This document shows, one piece after another, positions 52,030 through 61,955 of a DNA stretch of 64,000 bases. Source of the stretch: CAZMVY01 sp964653435. GTDB lineage: Bacteria; Planctomycetota; Phycisphaerae; UBA1845; PWPN01. The notes beneath the pieces were generated by a model that made no database searches, had not been told where the DNA came from, and saw only the letters and a list, made by a program, of their open reading frames with translations. The stretch spans positions 1 to 64,000 of the forward strand of contig CAZZFA010000013.1 of NCBI GenBank assembly GCA_964653435.1, written 5' to 3'. Within the stretch, counting starts at the first letter, position 1, and each line of letters begins with the position of its first letter. The translations under genes and the position numbers were made by a program.

Positions 52030-54582
52030 ATGAAAGCCGGTTTCGTCGTGCGGTTGATCGTTCTGGGGTTGGTGCCGACCACGGCTCTTGCCGCGGATGC
52101 CGAAAAAGCCCCCGTCACCTTCGCCGTCGTCCGCGTTCCGACGACCGCAGGCGCAAACGCGTTCTACGTCGGCAATCGCCCGCCGCTGCTGCCGAACCCG
52201 CTGATCAAGCTTCCGATCGGGGCCATCACGCCGAAGGGCTGGTTGCGACAGCAGCTCCTGCTCGAAGCCGATGGCATGTCCGGGCACCTGTCCGAGATCA
52301 GCAAGTGGTGCAAGGCGGAAGGCAGCGCGTGGATGAATCCGCGGGGCGAGGGGCGCTTCGGCTGGGAGGAGTTGCCGTACTGGCTCAAGGGCTTCGGCGA
52401 CCTCGGGTATGTGCTTCGGGACGATCGGATCATCCGCGAGGCCCGATCCTGGATCGACGCCATCCTGGCGAGCCAGGAGCCCAGCGGCTACTTCGGTCCG
52501 CGCGTCGGCAAGACCGCGATCCAGGGCAAACCCGACCTCTGGCCGAATATGCCGATCCTGAACGCGCTGCAATCGTTTTACGAGGTTACGGGCGATCCGC
52601 GAGTGATCCCGTTCATGCTACGGTACTTCCGCTACGAGTTCGACCTGCCGCGGGCGGATCTCTTCCCCGAGAGTTGGCAGAAGATCCGCGCGGGCGACAA
52701 TCTCGAAAGCGTCTACTGGGTCTATAACCGCACCGGCGAGGCGTGGCTGCTCGACCTGGCCCGGGTGATTCACGAGCGGACGACCCGGTGGGACCTCGGG
52801 CCCGATATGGACCGCTTCTGTCTGCACGGCGTGAACTTCGCCCAGGGCTTCCGCGAGCCGGCCGAGTACTACATGCTGAGCCGGAACCGCGCGGACCTTG
52901 ATGCGACCGAACGTAACTACATGGAGATGCGGGTGAAGTGGGGTCAGGTTCCGGGCGGCATGTACGGCGCCGACGAGAATTGCCGTAACGGCTACCACGG
53001 CCCGCGCCAGGGGGCCGAGACCTGCGCGATCGTCGAGATGATGCACAGCGACGAGATGCTGCTGAAGCTCACCGGCGACCCGATGTGGGCCGACCGCTGC
53101 GAGGACGTCGCGCTCAACACGTTCCCGCCGTCGATGACGCCCGACCTCAAGGCCCTGCACTACATCACCTCGCCCAACGTCGTTCAACTGGATGCGGGCA
53201 ACAAGGCCCCCGGACTCGAGAACAGCGGATGCATGCTCGCCTACAGCCCCGACGAACGCTACCGCTGCTGTCAGCACAATGTCGCGATGGGCTGGCCGTA
53301 CTACGCGGAACACCTCTGGACGGCCACACGCGACAATGGTCTGGCGGCGGTGCTCTACGCCGCCGCCGAGGTGAAGGCGAAGGTGGGCGACGGGACCGAG
53401 GTGGCCATCGCGGAGGCGACGGATTACCCGTTCGAGGAGACGGTCGTGTTCGTTCTGTCGACGCCGAAGCCCGTTCGTTTCCCGCTCTATCTCCGGGTGC
53501 CGCGCTGGTGCGAGGCGGCGAGGGTGTCGGTCAACGGCGAGCCCGCCGTGGAGGGCGGTCTCTCCGAGCCCCCGACGGCGTCGCAGACCGCGGCTCCCGT
53601 GACCGGGGCGGCCCTGCAGCGGCCGCGCCCCATACCGCCGCTTACGTACGTGCGGATCGACCGCACGTGGTCCGACGGCGATAAGGTCCGTTTCGATCTG
53701 CCGATGCGGATCGAGGTGAAGACGTGGCGGTCGAACGGGGATTCGGTTTCGGTGTATCGCGGGCCGCTGGCGTATTCGCTCAAGATCGGCGAGAAGTGGG
53801 TCAAGTGCGGCCGCTCGGAGAAGTGGCCGGACTGGGAGGTCTTCCCCGCCACGCCGTGGAACTACGGTCTGCGGATCGAGGCGGCGAACCCGGCATCGTC
53901 GTTCCGGGTCGTGCGGAAGCCCGGGCCGGTTGCGGCGCAGCCGTTCACGCCGGATGCGGCGCCGATCGAGCTGATCGCACAGGGCCGGCGTATCCCTGCA
54001 TGGCAGATGGATGAATTCGGGCTTGTGGGCCCGCTCCAGGCGAGCCCGGCGAAGTCCGACCAGCCCGTGGAGCAGGTCACGCTTATCCCGATGGGTTGTG
54101 CGCGATTGCGGATTTCGGCCTTCCCGACGATCGGAGAAGGCCCCGATGCGCACGAGTGGACGGTTCCGCCGCCGTCGAAGCATCACGCCTCGCACGTGTG
54201 CAACGACATCAATGCCCTCAGCGACGGGCGGATTCCGAAGGCCTCGAACGACGCCACGATTCCCCGGTTCACATGGTGGGATCACAAAGGCACATCGGAA
54301 TGGGTGAGCTGGACGTTCGAGAAGCCGCGCCGGGTTTCGGCGTGCGAGGTGTACTGGTTCGCCGACACCGGCCGGGGCCAGTGCCGCGTACCGGCGTCCT
54401 GGAAGGTCGTTTATCGGGCAGGGGGGCAATGGCGGGAAGTGCCCGGCGCCTCGGCGTACGAATGCCGCCCCGATCAGTTCAATCGCGTCACCTTCGAGCC
54501 GGTCGAGGCGGATGCGCTGCGGATCGAGGTGCAGCTCCAGAAGGGCTACTCCGGCGGGATTCTGGAGTGGATCATCGAGTAG
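52030..54582 (+). CDS. GH127-type beta-L-arabinofuranosidase-like protein with discoidin-like tail
   Basis: The 850-residue protein has a signal peptide and the DUF1680/GH127 alpha/alpha toroid. The zinc-cysteine active site is intact: ETC at 330-332 (Glu and Cys ligands) and the CC pair at 413-414 (nucleophile and ligand), spaced as in HypBA1. After a beta-sandwich, the last ~100 residues (WVSWTFEKPRRVSACEVYWF to LRIEVQLQKGYSGGI) resemble an F5/8 discoidin-type carbohydrate-binding domain. It should cleave beta-arabinofuranoside linkages outside the cytoplasm. AGGAG precedes the ATG at 52030. It converges on an SSS symporter gene, a possible uptake partner. Confidence 0.88.
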   Translation: MKAGFVVRLIVLGLVPTTALAADAEKAPVTFAVVRVPTTAGANAFYVGNRPPLLPNPLIKLPIGAITPKGWLRQQLLLEADGMSGHLSEISKWCKAEGSAWMNPRGEGRFGWEELPYWLKGFGDLGYVLRDDRIIREARSWIDAILASQEPSGYFGPRVGKTAIQGKPDLWPNMPILNALQSFYEVTGDPRVIPFMLRYFRYEFDLPRADLFPESWQKIRAGDNLESVYWVYNRTGEAWLLDLARVIHERTTRWDLGPDMDRFCLHGVNFAQGFREPAEYYMLSRNRADLDATERNYMEMRVKWGQVPGGMYGADENCRNGYHGPRQGAETCAIVEMMHSDEMLLKLTGDPMWADRCEDVALNTFPPSMTPDLKALHYITSPNVVQLDAGNKAPGLENSGCMLAYSPDERYRCCQHNVAMGWPYYAEHLWTATRDNGLAAVLYAAAEVKAKVGDGTEVAIAEATDYPFEETVVFVLSTPKPVRFPLYLRVPRWCEAARVSVNGEPAVEGGLSEPPTASQTAAPVTGAALQRPRPIPPLTYVRIDRTWSDGDKVRFDLPMRIEVKTWRSNGDSVSVYRGPLAYSLKIGEKWVKCGRSEKWPDWEVFPATPWNYGLRIEAANPASSFRVVRKPGPVAAQPFTPDAAPIELIAQGRRIPAWQMDEFGLVGPLQASPAKSDQPVEQVTLIPMGCARLRISAFPTIGEGPDAHEWTVPPPSKHHASHVCNDINALSDGRIPKASNDATIPRFTWWDHKGTSEWVSWTFEKPRRVSACEVYWFADTGRGQCRVPASWKVVYRAGGQWREVPGASAYECRPDQFNRVTFEPVEADALRIEVQLQKGYSGGILEWIIE

Positions 54583-54597
54583 CCGGCTTCGGCCCGG

Positions 54598-56517
54598 TTA
54601 CCAGAAGATCGCATACAGTGCCAGCGTCATCAGGACGACGAGGGCGCCCCAGATCTTCACGTCGCCTCGGGTCTGGAGGTTCATCTTCGGATTGACGGGC
54701 AGATCGACGGGCCGCGCCATCGGCATGGCCAGTCGCATCACGGTCAGCACGATCAGGACCGCGACGAAGCAGATGGCCATGCGGTTGAGGAAGGCGATCT
54801 GCGGCGCAAAGAGCTTCAGGCCCCCGTACAGGACCGGATTGAGCAGCAGGCCGACCGTGCCGCACGTCCGGGGTGCCCTGTGCACGAGCACACCGAAGAG
54901 GAAGATCGCGAGGATGCCGGGCGAGATGAACCCCTGGAACTCCTGGATGAACGTGAAGATGCCCCCGAACTTCGGGTCGTCCAGCATCGGCGCGATGATC
55001 ACCGCGATCAGCACGAACAGCACGACGCAGATGCGTCCGACGGTGACGAGCTGGAACTGCGACGCGTCCTTCTTGAGCTTGCGGAAGATATCCATCGCAA
55101 AGATGGTCGATGACGAGTTGAGCATCGACGCGAGCGAGCTGACCACCGCGCCGAAAATCGACGCCAGGACGAATCCCTTGAGGCCGTTTCCGGGCCGCAG
55201 CAACTGGCGGATCAGCGTCGGAAAGGCCGCGTCGTAGTCGTAGCCGACAAGCCGGGTGGACCGGGCGATTCCCTTTTCCGTCGCCTGCGCGAGCAGTGCG
55301 TCATTGGCCGCCGTCAACTGGGCCGCATTCATCCCCGCGGCGTTGGCGTCGCGGGCACCCACAAGCGAGGCATTGTGTGCGTAGATCTCGGCCGCCAGTT
55401 CCGGCCTGAGTTCGGCGAACTTCGCCGTGAACGGAAAGGCCATCTGCTTGCCGGCGCGGAAGGCATTCACCACGGCCTCGTTCTTGCGCACGGCCTCCCC
55501 GGCCAGTTGCGTGCTGAAGAGGTTGAACGCGAGAATGCCCGGTATCACGACCACGAACGGAATGAGCAGCTTGAGGAACGCCGCGAACACCACGCCGCGC
55601 TGGCCCTCGGCGAGCGACTTCGATCCCAGGGTTCGCTGGGTGATGTACTGGTTCAGGCCCCAGTAGAAGAAATTGGGGATCCACAGGCCGACGACCAGCG
55701 CGGTCCACGGGACCGCGGGGTCCGAGGCGGGCTTGACCATGTGCAGCTTCCCGACGCTCCAGTCGCCTGCGTTGAGCATGCGCAGGCGATCGAGCACCCC
55801 GGCGTTCGCCAGATCCTCAGGCTTCACCGGCACGGTTGCCGTTGCTGCCAGTATCGTGGGATCGGCGCTGCCCAGCGTGCGCAGGGCAAGCCACGCGATT
55901 ACCGCGCCGCCGACAATCAGCGCGGAGCCCTGAATCAGGTCGGCCCAGGCGCAGGCCTTGAGTCCGCCCGCAAAAACGTAAATCGCCGCCAGCGAGCCGA
56001 TGATCCAACACCCCACCGTGATGCTGCCGAGGTCCTGGCCGAAAAGCTTCTGGCCCTGGAAGTTGACGGTGATCACCTTGGCGCCGGAATAGATCACCGA
56101 CGCCGTCGGCACGCCGACCAGGATGATCAGCGTCGAGACGGCCATGACGGTGCGTGCAAACGTGTTGTATCGATACTCAAGGAACTCGGGAATCGTGTAG
56201 ATGCCGCTCTTGAGAAACGTGGGCAGGAAGAGGAACGCGACGACTACAAGGGTGATGGCGGCCATCCATTCGTAACTGGCGATGGCCATGCCGAGCCAGT
56301 TGGCGGCCTGGCCGCTCATGCCGACGAATTGCTCCGTCGAGATGTTTGCCGCGATCAGGGAAAAGCCGACCAGCCACCACGTCAACCCGCGGCCGGCGAG
56401 AAAGTAGTCCTGCGCCCCGTGTTCGCTGCGGGTCTGTTCGCCTCGGCTCTTCCACAGACCGATCCCGATGACGGCCACGACGAAGGCGACGAATACGAGA
56501 ATGTCGGCAACGCCCAT
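54598..56517 (-). CDS. Sodium:solute symporter (SSS family)
   Basis: The 639-residue protein has about 14 membrane helices of the SSS/SGLT type: the N-terminal DYFLAGRGLTWWLVGFSLIAANIST and the conserved ATASVIYSG/AWADLIQGSALI segments. It couples sodium to uptake of a sugar or related small molecule; the context with GH127 suggests a pentose or other sugar, as an inference. ATG at 56517 follows AGGAG by 6 nt. It is convergent with the GH127 gene; only 15 nt separate the two stop codons. Confidence 0.9.
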   Translation of the reverse strand: MGVADILVFVAFVVAVIGIGLWKSRGEQTRSEHGAQDYFLAGRGLTWWLVGFSLIAANISTEQFVGMSGQAANWLGMAIASYEWMAAITLVVVAFLFLPTFLKSGIYTIPEFLEYRYNTFARTVMAVSTLIILVGVPTASVIYSGAKVITVNFQGQKLFGQDLGSITVGCWIIGSLAAIYVFAGGLKACAWADLIQGSALIVGGAVIAWLALRTLGSADPTILAATATVPVKPEDLANAGVLDRLRMLNAGDWSVGKLHMVKPASDPAVPWTALVVGLWIPNFFYWGLNQYITQRTLGSKSLAEGQRGVVFAAFLKLLIPFVVVIPGILAFNLFSTQLAGEAVRKNEAVVNAFRAGKQMAFPFTAKFAELRPELAAEIYAHNASLVGARDANAAGMNAAQLTAANDALLAQATEKGIARSTRLVGYDYDAAFPTLIRQLLRPGNGLKGFVLASIFGAVVSSLASMLNSSSTIFAMDIFRKLKKDASQFQLVTVGRICVVLFVLIAVIIAPMLDDPKFGGIFTFIQEFQGFISPGILAIFLFGVLVHRAPRTCGTVGLLLNPVLYGGLKLFAPQIAFLNRMAICFVAVLIVLTVMRLAMPMARPVDLPVNPKMNLQTRGDVKIWGALVVLMTLALYAIFW

Positions 56518-56649
56518 GCTCCGCTCCTCTGTGCTGAAGCACCTCGGCGATACGCCGCGGCATCCGGCTGACGCAACCCGCGCCCCGCGCGATGCCCGTC
56601 CCGGCAAGACCCGTGGTGGGGCGTACCGTATACGGGAGAGTCAGGGTCG

Positions 56650-57462
56650 TCAATCGTGCGAACCGGCACGTGGGTCAACCCCGGTGCGCCCGCTCTTCGG
56701 CATCGTTTTCGTCCCGGCTTCGTGCCGGCGGTGTTCCAGCAGCCACTCGTACAACTCCGGATTGTCGTACGTCGCGGTCCACGAATCGTGGCCCGCCTCC
56801 GGATAGACCGTGAGCCTCGCCTCGCCGCCGTTTCGTCTCACGGCCTCGACCATCTTCTCGCTGCCCTCCGGCGGGACGACGGTGTCCTTCGCGCCGTGGA
56901 ACGCCCAGACGGGCACGTGCCTCAGGTTGCCGGCCTGCCACGTCTCACCCTTTCCGCAGATCGGCACGATCGCGGCGAACCGGTCCGGGTAGGCACAGGC
57001 CAGGCTCCAGGTGCCGTAGCCGCCCATGCTCAGACCCGTGACATAGACACGATCCGGATCGACCGCGTATCGCGTGATGACGTCGTCAAGAAGCGCGATC
57101 AGCACGTCGTTGGCGAAACCGAACCGGTCTGCGGGGCACTGTGGCGCGACCACGATGAACGGGAAGTGCGGATCCTTCTCGACGATCTTCGGCGGGCCGT
57201 GCCGCTTCAGCAGATTCAGGTCGTCGCCGCGCTCGCCCGCTCCGTGCAGGAAGAGCAGCAGCGGCCATCGTCTGGCCTTGTCCCGGCCATATTCCGCAGG
57301 CAGAAAGAGCAGATACCGGCACTCGACGGTCCTGACGATCGTTTTGTGGAGCGTCTTTGCCTGCTGGACGCCGACCGTCGGCCTGCCTGCGCTCGATGCG
57401 CAGCCCCCGACCGCGGCCATCGCCGTCATCAACACCGCACACCCGCAACGGGCCGATCTCAT
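56650..57462 (-). CDS. Lipoprotein alpha/beta-hydrolase (esterase-like)
   Basis: The 270-residue protein has a lipoprotein signal peptide ending AAVGGC (Cys21) and a serine-hydrolase fold: LLLFLHGAGERGD (oxyanion), the nucleophile elbow GLSMGGYGTW, the acid FHGAKDTVVPPEGS and the histidine EAGHDSW. It is close to the PHB-depolymerase/acetyl-xylan-esterase group. It would hydrolyse esters at the cell surface, perhaps acetyl groups on sugars used with the neighbouring GH127 and symporter. ATG at 57462 follows GAGGTG by about 5 nt. Confidence 0.85.
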   Translation of the reverse strand: MRSARCGCAVLMTAMAAVGGCASSAGRPTVGVQQAKTLHKTIVRTVECRYLLFLPAEYGRDKARRWPLLLFLHGAGERGDDLNLLKRHGPPKIVEKDPHFPFIVVAPQCPADRFGFANDVLIALLDDVITRYAVDPDRVYVTGLSMGGYGTWSLACAYPDRFAAIVPICGKGETWQAGNLRHVPVWAFHGAKDTVVPPEGSEKMVEAVRRNGGEARLTVYPEAGHDSWTATYDNPELYEWLLEHRRHEAGTKTMPKSGRTGVDPRAGSHD

Positions 57463-57554
57463 GTATTCACCTCGCTTTGTCCGCCTTGCCGGGACCGGCA
57501 ACCGGGGGAAACCCGGGCAACCGCACGCCGGCCTTCCGCAGATGCCTTTGCCGA

Positions 57555-59012
57555 CTACACATCGAGATCCACTCGTCGGCCAAGGACGCGTTTGTATCGC
57601 CGTATGACCGGATCCACGCAGTCTCGCAGGAATGCGTCGGTCTGCTCGGCGCTCAGGCCCGTGTAGCGCGAGGGGTCGAGTGCCCTGGACCAGTCGATTC
57701 GCGCGAACGCCGGATCGGCCTGAAGTCGCTGAATCAGGTCGTTCGGCCTGCCCAGCAGCTTGACCTGCCGGGCGGCGGCCTGCGAATGACGGCGGATGCG
57801 TTCGTGCAGCGCCTGCCGATCTGCGGCCTTCCGGTCGCCCTCCTTCAGGGCCGTTGAAACCGCGGCCATCAGGATCTCCTCGGTCGCCATGAACGGCAGC
57901 TCGGCCCGAACATGGGCGGCGATCGTCCGTGGGTACACCACCATGCCCCGCGCGACATGGGTGACGATCCGCAGGATTCCGTCCGTCGCGAGAAACGCCT
58001 CCGGGATGCTCAGCCGCTTGTTGGCCGAGTCGTCGAGTGTGCGCTCGAGCCACTGCTCGGCGGCGTTCTGCAGGGGCGACGTCGCGATCGAAAGCACGTA
58101 CCGGGCCAGGCCTGTGGCCCGCTCGCAGAGCATGGGGTTGCGCTTGTACGCCATCGCGCTGGACCCGACCTGGCCCTTCTCGAAAGGCTCCTCCATTTCC
58201 TTCATGTTCGCCAGCAGGCGCAGGTCGTTGGCGAACTTGTGCGCGCTGGCGGCGATGCCGGCCAGGGTGTGGGCCACCTGCCCGTCCACCTTGCGGGAGT
58301 AGGTCTGGCCCGTCACCGGTTCGATCCGGTCGAAGCCCAGTTTCTTCGCCACGAGCCGCTCCAGTCGGCGCACGCGGGCCGCGCTGCCCAGCAGCGCCAG
58401 AAAACTGGCCTGCGTGCCCGTCGCGCCGCGGATCCCGCGAAACCGCAGCCCGGCGAGCCGCTGCTCAACCTCGTCGAGATCACGGACGAAATCGCTGCAC
58501 CACAGGCAGGCCCGCTTGCCGACGGTCGTGAGCTGTGCGGGCTGGTAATGCGTGAAGCCCAGCGTCGGGAGGTCGCGATAGCGCCGGGCGAAACGGCCGA
58601 GGGCCTCGATCACGTTCGCAAGCCACTCGGCGATTCGCCGGAGGGCCTCGCGCATGACGATCAGGTCGGCGTTGTCCACGATGTCCATGCTCGTGGCGCC
58701 CAGGTGCAGAATCCCGCGGGCGCCCGGGGCCGCGTCGCCGAACGTGTACAGGTGGGCCATCACGTCATGGCGGGTCTGCCGCTCGTACCGGGCGGCCCGG
58801 TCGAAGTCGACGTCATGGCACGCCCGGCGGAGCGCGGCAATCTGCGCCGCCGTGATCGGCAGACCGAGCTGCCGCTGGGCCTCGGCCAGCGCGACCCAGA
58901 TCCGCCGCCAGGTGACCACGCGCCGCTGCGGCGAGAAAATCTCGCACATCTCGGCAGACGCATTGCGCGTGACCAGGGGGTTCTCGTAGACGTTGCGGAT
59001 TCGCTTGGCCAT
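57555..59012 (-). CDS. purB: Adenylosuccinate lyase
   Basis: PurB cleaves SAICAR to AICAR and adenylosuccinate to AMP in purine synthesis. The 485-residue protein has the fumarase-superfamily motifs: RHDVMAHLY, GATSMDIVDNAD, TLGFTHYQPAQLTTVGKR and the signature loop GSSAMAYKRNPMLCER. The C-terminal domain is present. ATG at 59012 is used; upstream in-frame sequence does not belong to the family. It is convergent with nothing and stands near the ECF sigma gene, which runs the other way. Confidence 0.93.
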   Translation of the reverse strand: MAKRIRNVYENPLVTRNASAEMCEIFSPQRRVVTWRRIWVALAEAQRQLGLPITAAQIAALRRACHDVDFDRAARYERQTRHDVMAHLYTFGDAAPGARGILHLGATSMDIVDNADLIVMREALRRIAEWLANVIEALGRFARRYRDLPTLGFTHYQPAQLTTVGKRACLWCSDFVRDLDEVEQRLAGLRFRGIRGATGTQASFLALLGSAARVRRLERLVAKKLGFDRIEPVTGQTYSRKVDGQVAHTLAGIAASAHKFANDLRLLANMKEMEEPFEKGQVGSSAMAYKRNPMLCERATGLARYVLSIATSPLQNAAEQWLERTLDDSANKRLSIPEAFLATDGILRIVTHVARGMVVYPRTIAAHVRAELPFMATEEILMAAVSTALKEGDRKAADRQALHERIRRHSQAAARQVKLLGRPNDLIQRLQADPAFARIDWSRALDPSRYTGLSAEQTDAFLRDCVDPVIRRYKRVLGRRVDLDV

Positions 59013-59157
59013 GATGGCGGGAGTGTATGAACTGCCGGGCTGCGGGTCAAAGACGGACCTCGCGACCGCAGGGTCCTGGCCTTCGGGGCTGGACCGGCGG
59101 CGGCCCGGTTCGCGATGCGTTTCCCGCAACCGCCATATGTCCGCACCGTAAAAGATA

Positions 59158-59186
59158 TTGACCCCGATATCGCGGGGTGGCATGAT
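59158..59186 (+). promoter_or_regulatory. Sigma70-type promoter of the ECF sigma gene
   Basis: TTGACC (59158-59163), a 17-bp spacer and CATGAT (59181-59186). The spacer contains the inverted repeat CCCCGATATCGCGGGG. The leader to GTG 59275 is about 80 nt. Confidence 0.5.
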
Positions 59187-59230
59187 GACTTCTCGGACTT
59201 GACGGACGGCCCGCATTCGCGGCGAGCCGG

Positions 59231-59255
59231 GGAACCGGAGCGGCCCGCCTGCGTC
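59231..59255 (+). promoter_or_regulatory. ECF-type promoter, possible autoregulation
   Basis: GGAAC (59231-59235), exactly 16 nt, then CGTC (59252-59255) matches the general ECF promoter pattern (AAC-N16-CGTC). It lies just upstream of the ECF sigma gene it may serve. Confidence 0.45.
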
Positions 59256-59274
59256 CAATCATAAGGATTTGCCG

Positions 59275-59910
59275 GTGTCGTCAGCCGCGGCAATTGCGAT
59301 TGAGGATCTTGCCCTGGTCGAGCAGACGCGGCAGGGGGACATGGCCGCGTTCGGGCGGCTGGTGAGCAAGTACCAGGATCGCGTCTACAACACCTGCTGG
59401 CGGCTGTGCGGGAATGTCGAGGATGCCCGCGACCTGACGCAGGACGCGTTCCTGCATGCGTTACAGGCCATTGACCGGTTTCAGGGCAAGGCGGGCTTCT
59501 ATACATGGCTGTTTCGCATCGCGGTGAACCTGGCGATTTCGCACCGTCGCAAGGATCGGCATGCCGTCCGGCTTTCGCTGCACGATTCGGACGGCACCCG
59601 GCTGATCGATTCGCAGGCGTCGGAATTGGTGCGGCGTACCGGCGGGCCGCGGGGGGCGGACCCCTCCGTGGCGTTAGACACGCGCGAGGCGCATCGCATC
59701 CTCCTGCGTGTGCTGGACGAGTTGGAGGATGAGTTTCGGGCCGTCCTGGTCCTGCGGGATGTGGAGTCCTTCGATTACCAGGAGATCGGGGACATCCTCG
59801 GTATCCCGCCGGGGACCGTGAAGAGCCGGCTGCACCGGGCCCGGATGGCGCTGCGGGAGAAGCTGGCCGCCCGGATGAGCGGCGGCGAGGCCGGCCGGTT
59901 GCCTCAGTGA
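59275..59910 (+). CDS. ECF-type RNA polymerase sigma factor
   Basis: The 211-residue protein has region 2 (FGRLVSKYQDRVYNTCWRLCGN, DARDLTQDAFLHAL, GFYTWLFRIAVNLAISHRRK) and region 4 (LRDVESFDYQEIGDILGIPPGTVKSRLHRARMALRE). It would direct RNA polymerase to a small stress or envelope regulon. GTG at 59275 is chosen because AAGGA lies 7 nt upstream. Two promoters precede it: a sigma70-type one and an ECF-type GGAAC-N16-CGTC. The gene overlaps or abuts the anti-sigma reading frame downstream, the usual pairing. Confidence 0.93.
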   Translation: MSSAAAIAIEDLALVEQTRQGDMAAFGRLVSKYQDRVYNTCWRLCGNVEDARDLTQDAFLHALQAIDRFQGKAGFYTWLFRIAVNLAISHRRKDRHAVRLSLHDSDGTRLIDSQASELVRRTGGPRGADPSVALDTREAHRILLRVLDELEDEFRAVLVLRDVESFDYQEIGDILGIPPGTVKSRLHRARMALREKLAARMSGGEAGRLPQ

Positions 59911-60068
59911 GGCGGCAAGCGGTCGGGGTAATCCCGGGCGTGAAACGCGGCGGTGTGACGCAGTTCCGGGAGCGACGCAATGTCGGAAGGTACCACCGCG
60001 GCGGCAGCACAGCGTATTGGTGGCTTCGTAGGGAGTGTTGGCTGCCTGTTCGGCAGTGGCGATGCTCG

Positions 60069-61955
60069 ATGGCGATGAAACCGGACCGTTCGGATTATCT
60101 GGAACAGCAGCTATCGGCCTACCTTGATGGCGAGGTTACCGACGCGGAGCGCGCGGAGGTGGAGGCATACCTCGCCGCGAGCGAGGATGCGCGGCGCGTC
60201 TTCGAGGACCTGAGGCGCAACGCGGAATTGCTGCGTTCTCTGCCGCGGGCGAAGGCACCGGACGGCCTGCCGGAACTGGTCACTGCCGAGCTGGAGCGCA
60301 GGGAGCTGCTCGGCGAAGAGCCGCTGGGGGAGCCAGGCTCGCGGCCGGCCGCCCGCGGTGCGGGCCGATGGCTCGCCTCGGCAGCGGTCATCGTGCTCGC
60401 GGCGTCGGCGGGCCTGCTGACGTTTACGCACCTGCGACAGGGTTCTCCGCGACGGGCGCCGGCCCCCCTGGGGCCGATTGCCGACGTGCGCGACGGCTCA
60501 TCAGGGGCAGCGCGAGACGAGATGAGGGATGCGAGGCCGGCCGAGCCGGCGGCGGAGCAGAACGGGGCGGGTGGCGGGCATGAAGGTGGCGGCGCTGGTT
60601 CGATGTTGAGGATGACAACTCCGACGGTCAGCGGCACAGGAGGCAGCGTCCATTCTGTTGGCGATTTCGCCGTGACCAACGGGGTGGCCCAAGAGGGTGC
60701 CGGGGAACGGACCTATCCCGAGCGCGGCCGGCAGGAGTTCGCGGAGCGAGGTGGGCGGCAGGATGGCGGGATTGCAGCGAAGGGAATTGCCGGAGTTCCT
60801 CGCAAGCGGGGGCCGACGCTTGCGGAGGCTCCTCCGGCAGCAGACCACACACGGAGTACGGGCGGGGGCGTGACCGCAGATGCGGCTCTCGCGAGAGAAG
60901 AAAGCCGACACATCGCCGATGCGCTCGACAGGTGCCTCGGCGTCGTTGTAGATCAGATCAGCACCGCTTCGTCCGCGCCGGTGGCGCGCGATCACACTCT
61001 GGCGAAGGCGGGCACTTTCGAGATCAGCCTCGTCTATGCGGACCAGGAGGCGAAAGATGCGGCCGTCGGCCTCATCAAGGATACGCTGAGCCGTTCGCCG
61101 GCGATACGGAGTGCGGAGGCGTCGGCCGCTGCCTCCGCGCCGACATCACGACCCGGCGAGCCTGCGCATCCTGAGGTCTGCTTCTCGTACGTCGTCATGC
61201 CATCCGCCCCCGATTCTCGGGACAGTGCGATCATGGTCGATGCGACGCCGGAAACCGCGTCGATCGTCCTGTCGGCGATCGAAGATGTTGGCTGCCGTAT
61301 CGCGCCGGTCAGCGTCTCCGTTGAGCAGGGTGCTGCTTCCGGTTGGTCGGCCGTGCAGTCGCTCGGGCAAGCGTACGTAGCGAGGTGCGCCGGGTCGCCG
61401 GGCGATTCGGCCGGGGCGAGCGTCGCCTCGTTGACGAATTCGACAGGCGAGGTGACGTGGATCGCCTCGTCCGGGTCCGCTCCGGCGTCTCTGCATGACT
61501 CTGTGGTCAGCCTCGGCGTCCAGCCTGCTGCAGCGGTGCCGGCCTCATCAAGGTCGTCGGAAGCGTTGGGCTATAGGGCCGAGACGCAGCCGACGTTGTC
61601 TGCATCGTACGCGCGCGCGATGACGCCCGCCCCTGGGACGGTTCCCACGCCTGCGGCTGTTCCCGCGCCCGCAAGCGATCGGGATTTCCAGGCGAGTGCC
61701 CCGCAGACCGTCGCCGCGGCGAAGGCGAATGCGCCTGTGCAGAGTAGGCGGACCGGGCATACGGTGGCGTTGCCGACGCCCCGGCAGTCGCAAGAGCGTT
61801 TCGAGCCTCCGTCCGTCCAGCCGGCCGCAGGCAAGGAGCGATTGCAGCTTCTGCTTCGCCTCCTGGTCGCGCCGGAGGCAGCCCCTGGCAGCGACGGTGC
61901 CACGCCCACGACGCACCCGGCGACTTCGAGCACCACTCGTAGCGCTGGCCCGTGA
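60069..61955 (+). CDS. Large putative anti-sigma factor
   Basis: The 628-residue protein has an N-terminal helical domain (YLEQQLSAYLDGEVTDAERAEVEAYLAASEDARRVFEDL) that fits an anti-sigma fold but lacks the Cys/His zinc ligands of ZAS proteins, then one membrane helix (RWLASAAVIVLAASAGLLTF) and a long, low-complexity exported region rich in Ala, Ser, Gly and Pro. The N-terminal side is cytosolic and the tail periplasmic. The start at 60069 (MAMKPDRSDY) is a best guess: a GTG at 59907 overlaps the sigma gene and would add 54 non-conserved residues. It probably binds the ECF factor from 59275. Confidence 0.6.
   Translation: MAMKPDRSDYLEQQLSAYLDGEVTDAERAEVEAYLAASEDARRVFEDLRRNAELLRSLPRAKAPDGLPELVTAELERRELLGEEPLGEPGSRPAARGAGRWLASAAVIVLAASAGLLTFTHLRQGSPRRAPAPLGPIADVRDGSSGAARDEMRDARPAEPAAEQNGAGGGHEGGGAGSMLRMTTPTVSGTGGSVHSVGDFAVTNGVAQEGAGERTYPERGRQEFAERGGRQDGGIAAKGIAGVPRKRGPTLAEAPPAADHTRSTGGGVTADAALAREESRHIADALDRCLGVVVDQISTASSAPVARDHTLAKAGTFEISLVYADQEAKDAAVGLIKDTLSRSPAIRSAEASAAASAPTSRPGEPAHPEVCFSYVVMPSAPDSRDSAIMVDATPETASIVLSAIEDVGCRIAPVSVSVEQGAASGWSAVQSLGQAYVARCAGSPGDSAGASVASLTNSTGEVTWIASSGSAPASLHDSVVSLGVQPAAAVPASSRSSEALGYRAETQPTLSASYARAMTPAPGTVPTPAAVPAPASDRDFQASAPQTVAAAKANAPVQSRRTGHTVALPTPRQSQERFEPPSVQPAAGKERLQLLLRLLVAPEAAPGSDGATPTTHPATSSTTRSAGP

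Noticed and set aside
59907..60068. N-terminal extension of the putative anti-sigma factor from GTG 59907.
   Set aside because: The 54 residues upstream lack anti-sigma character and no other support is seen. The start remains uncertain.
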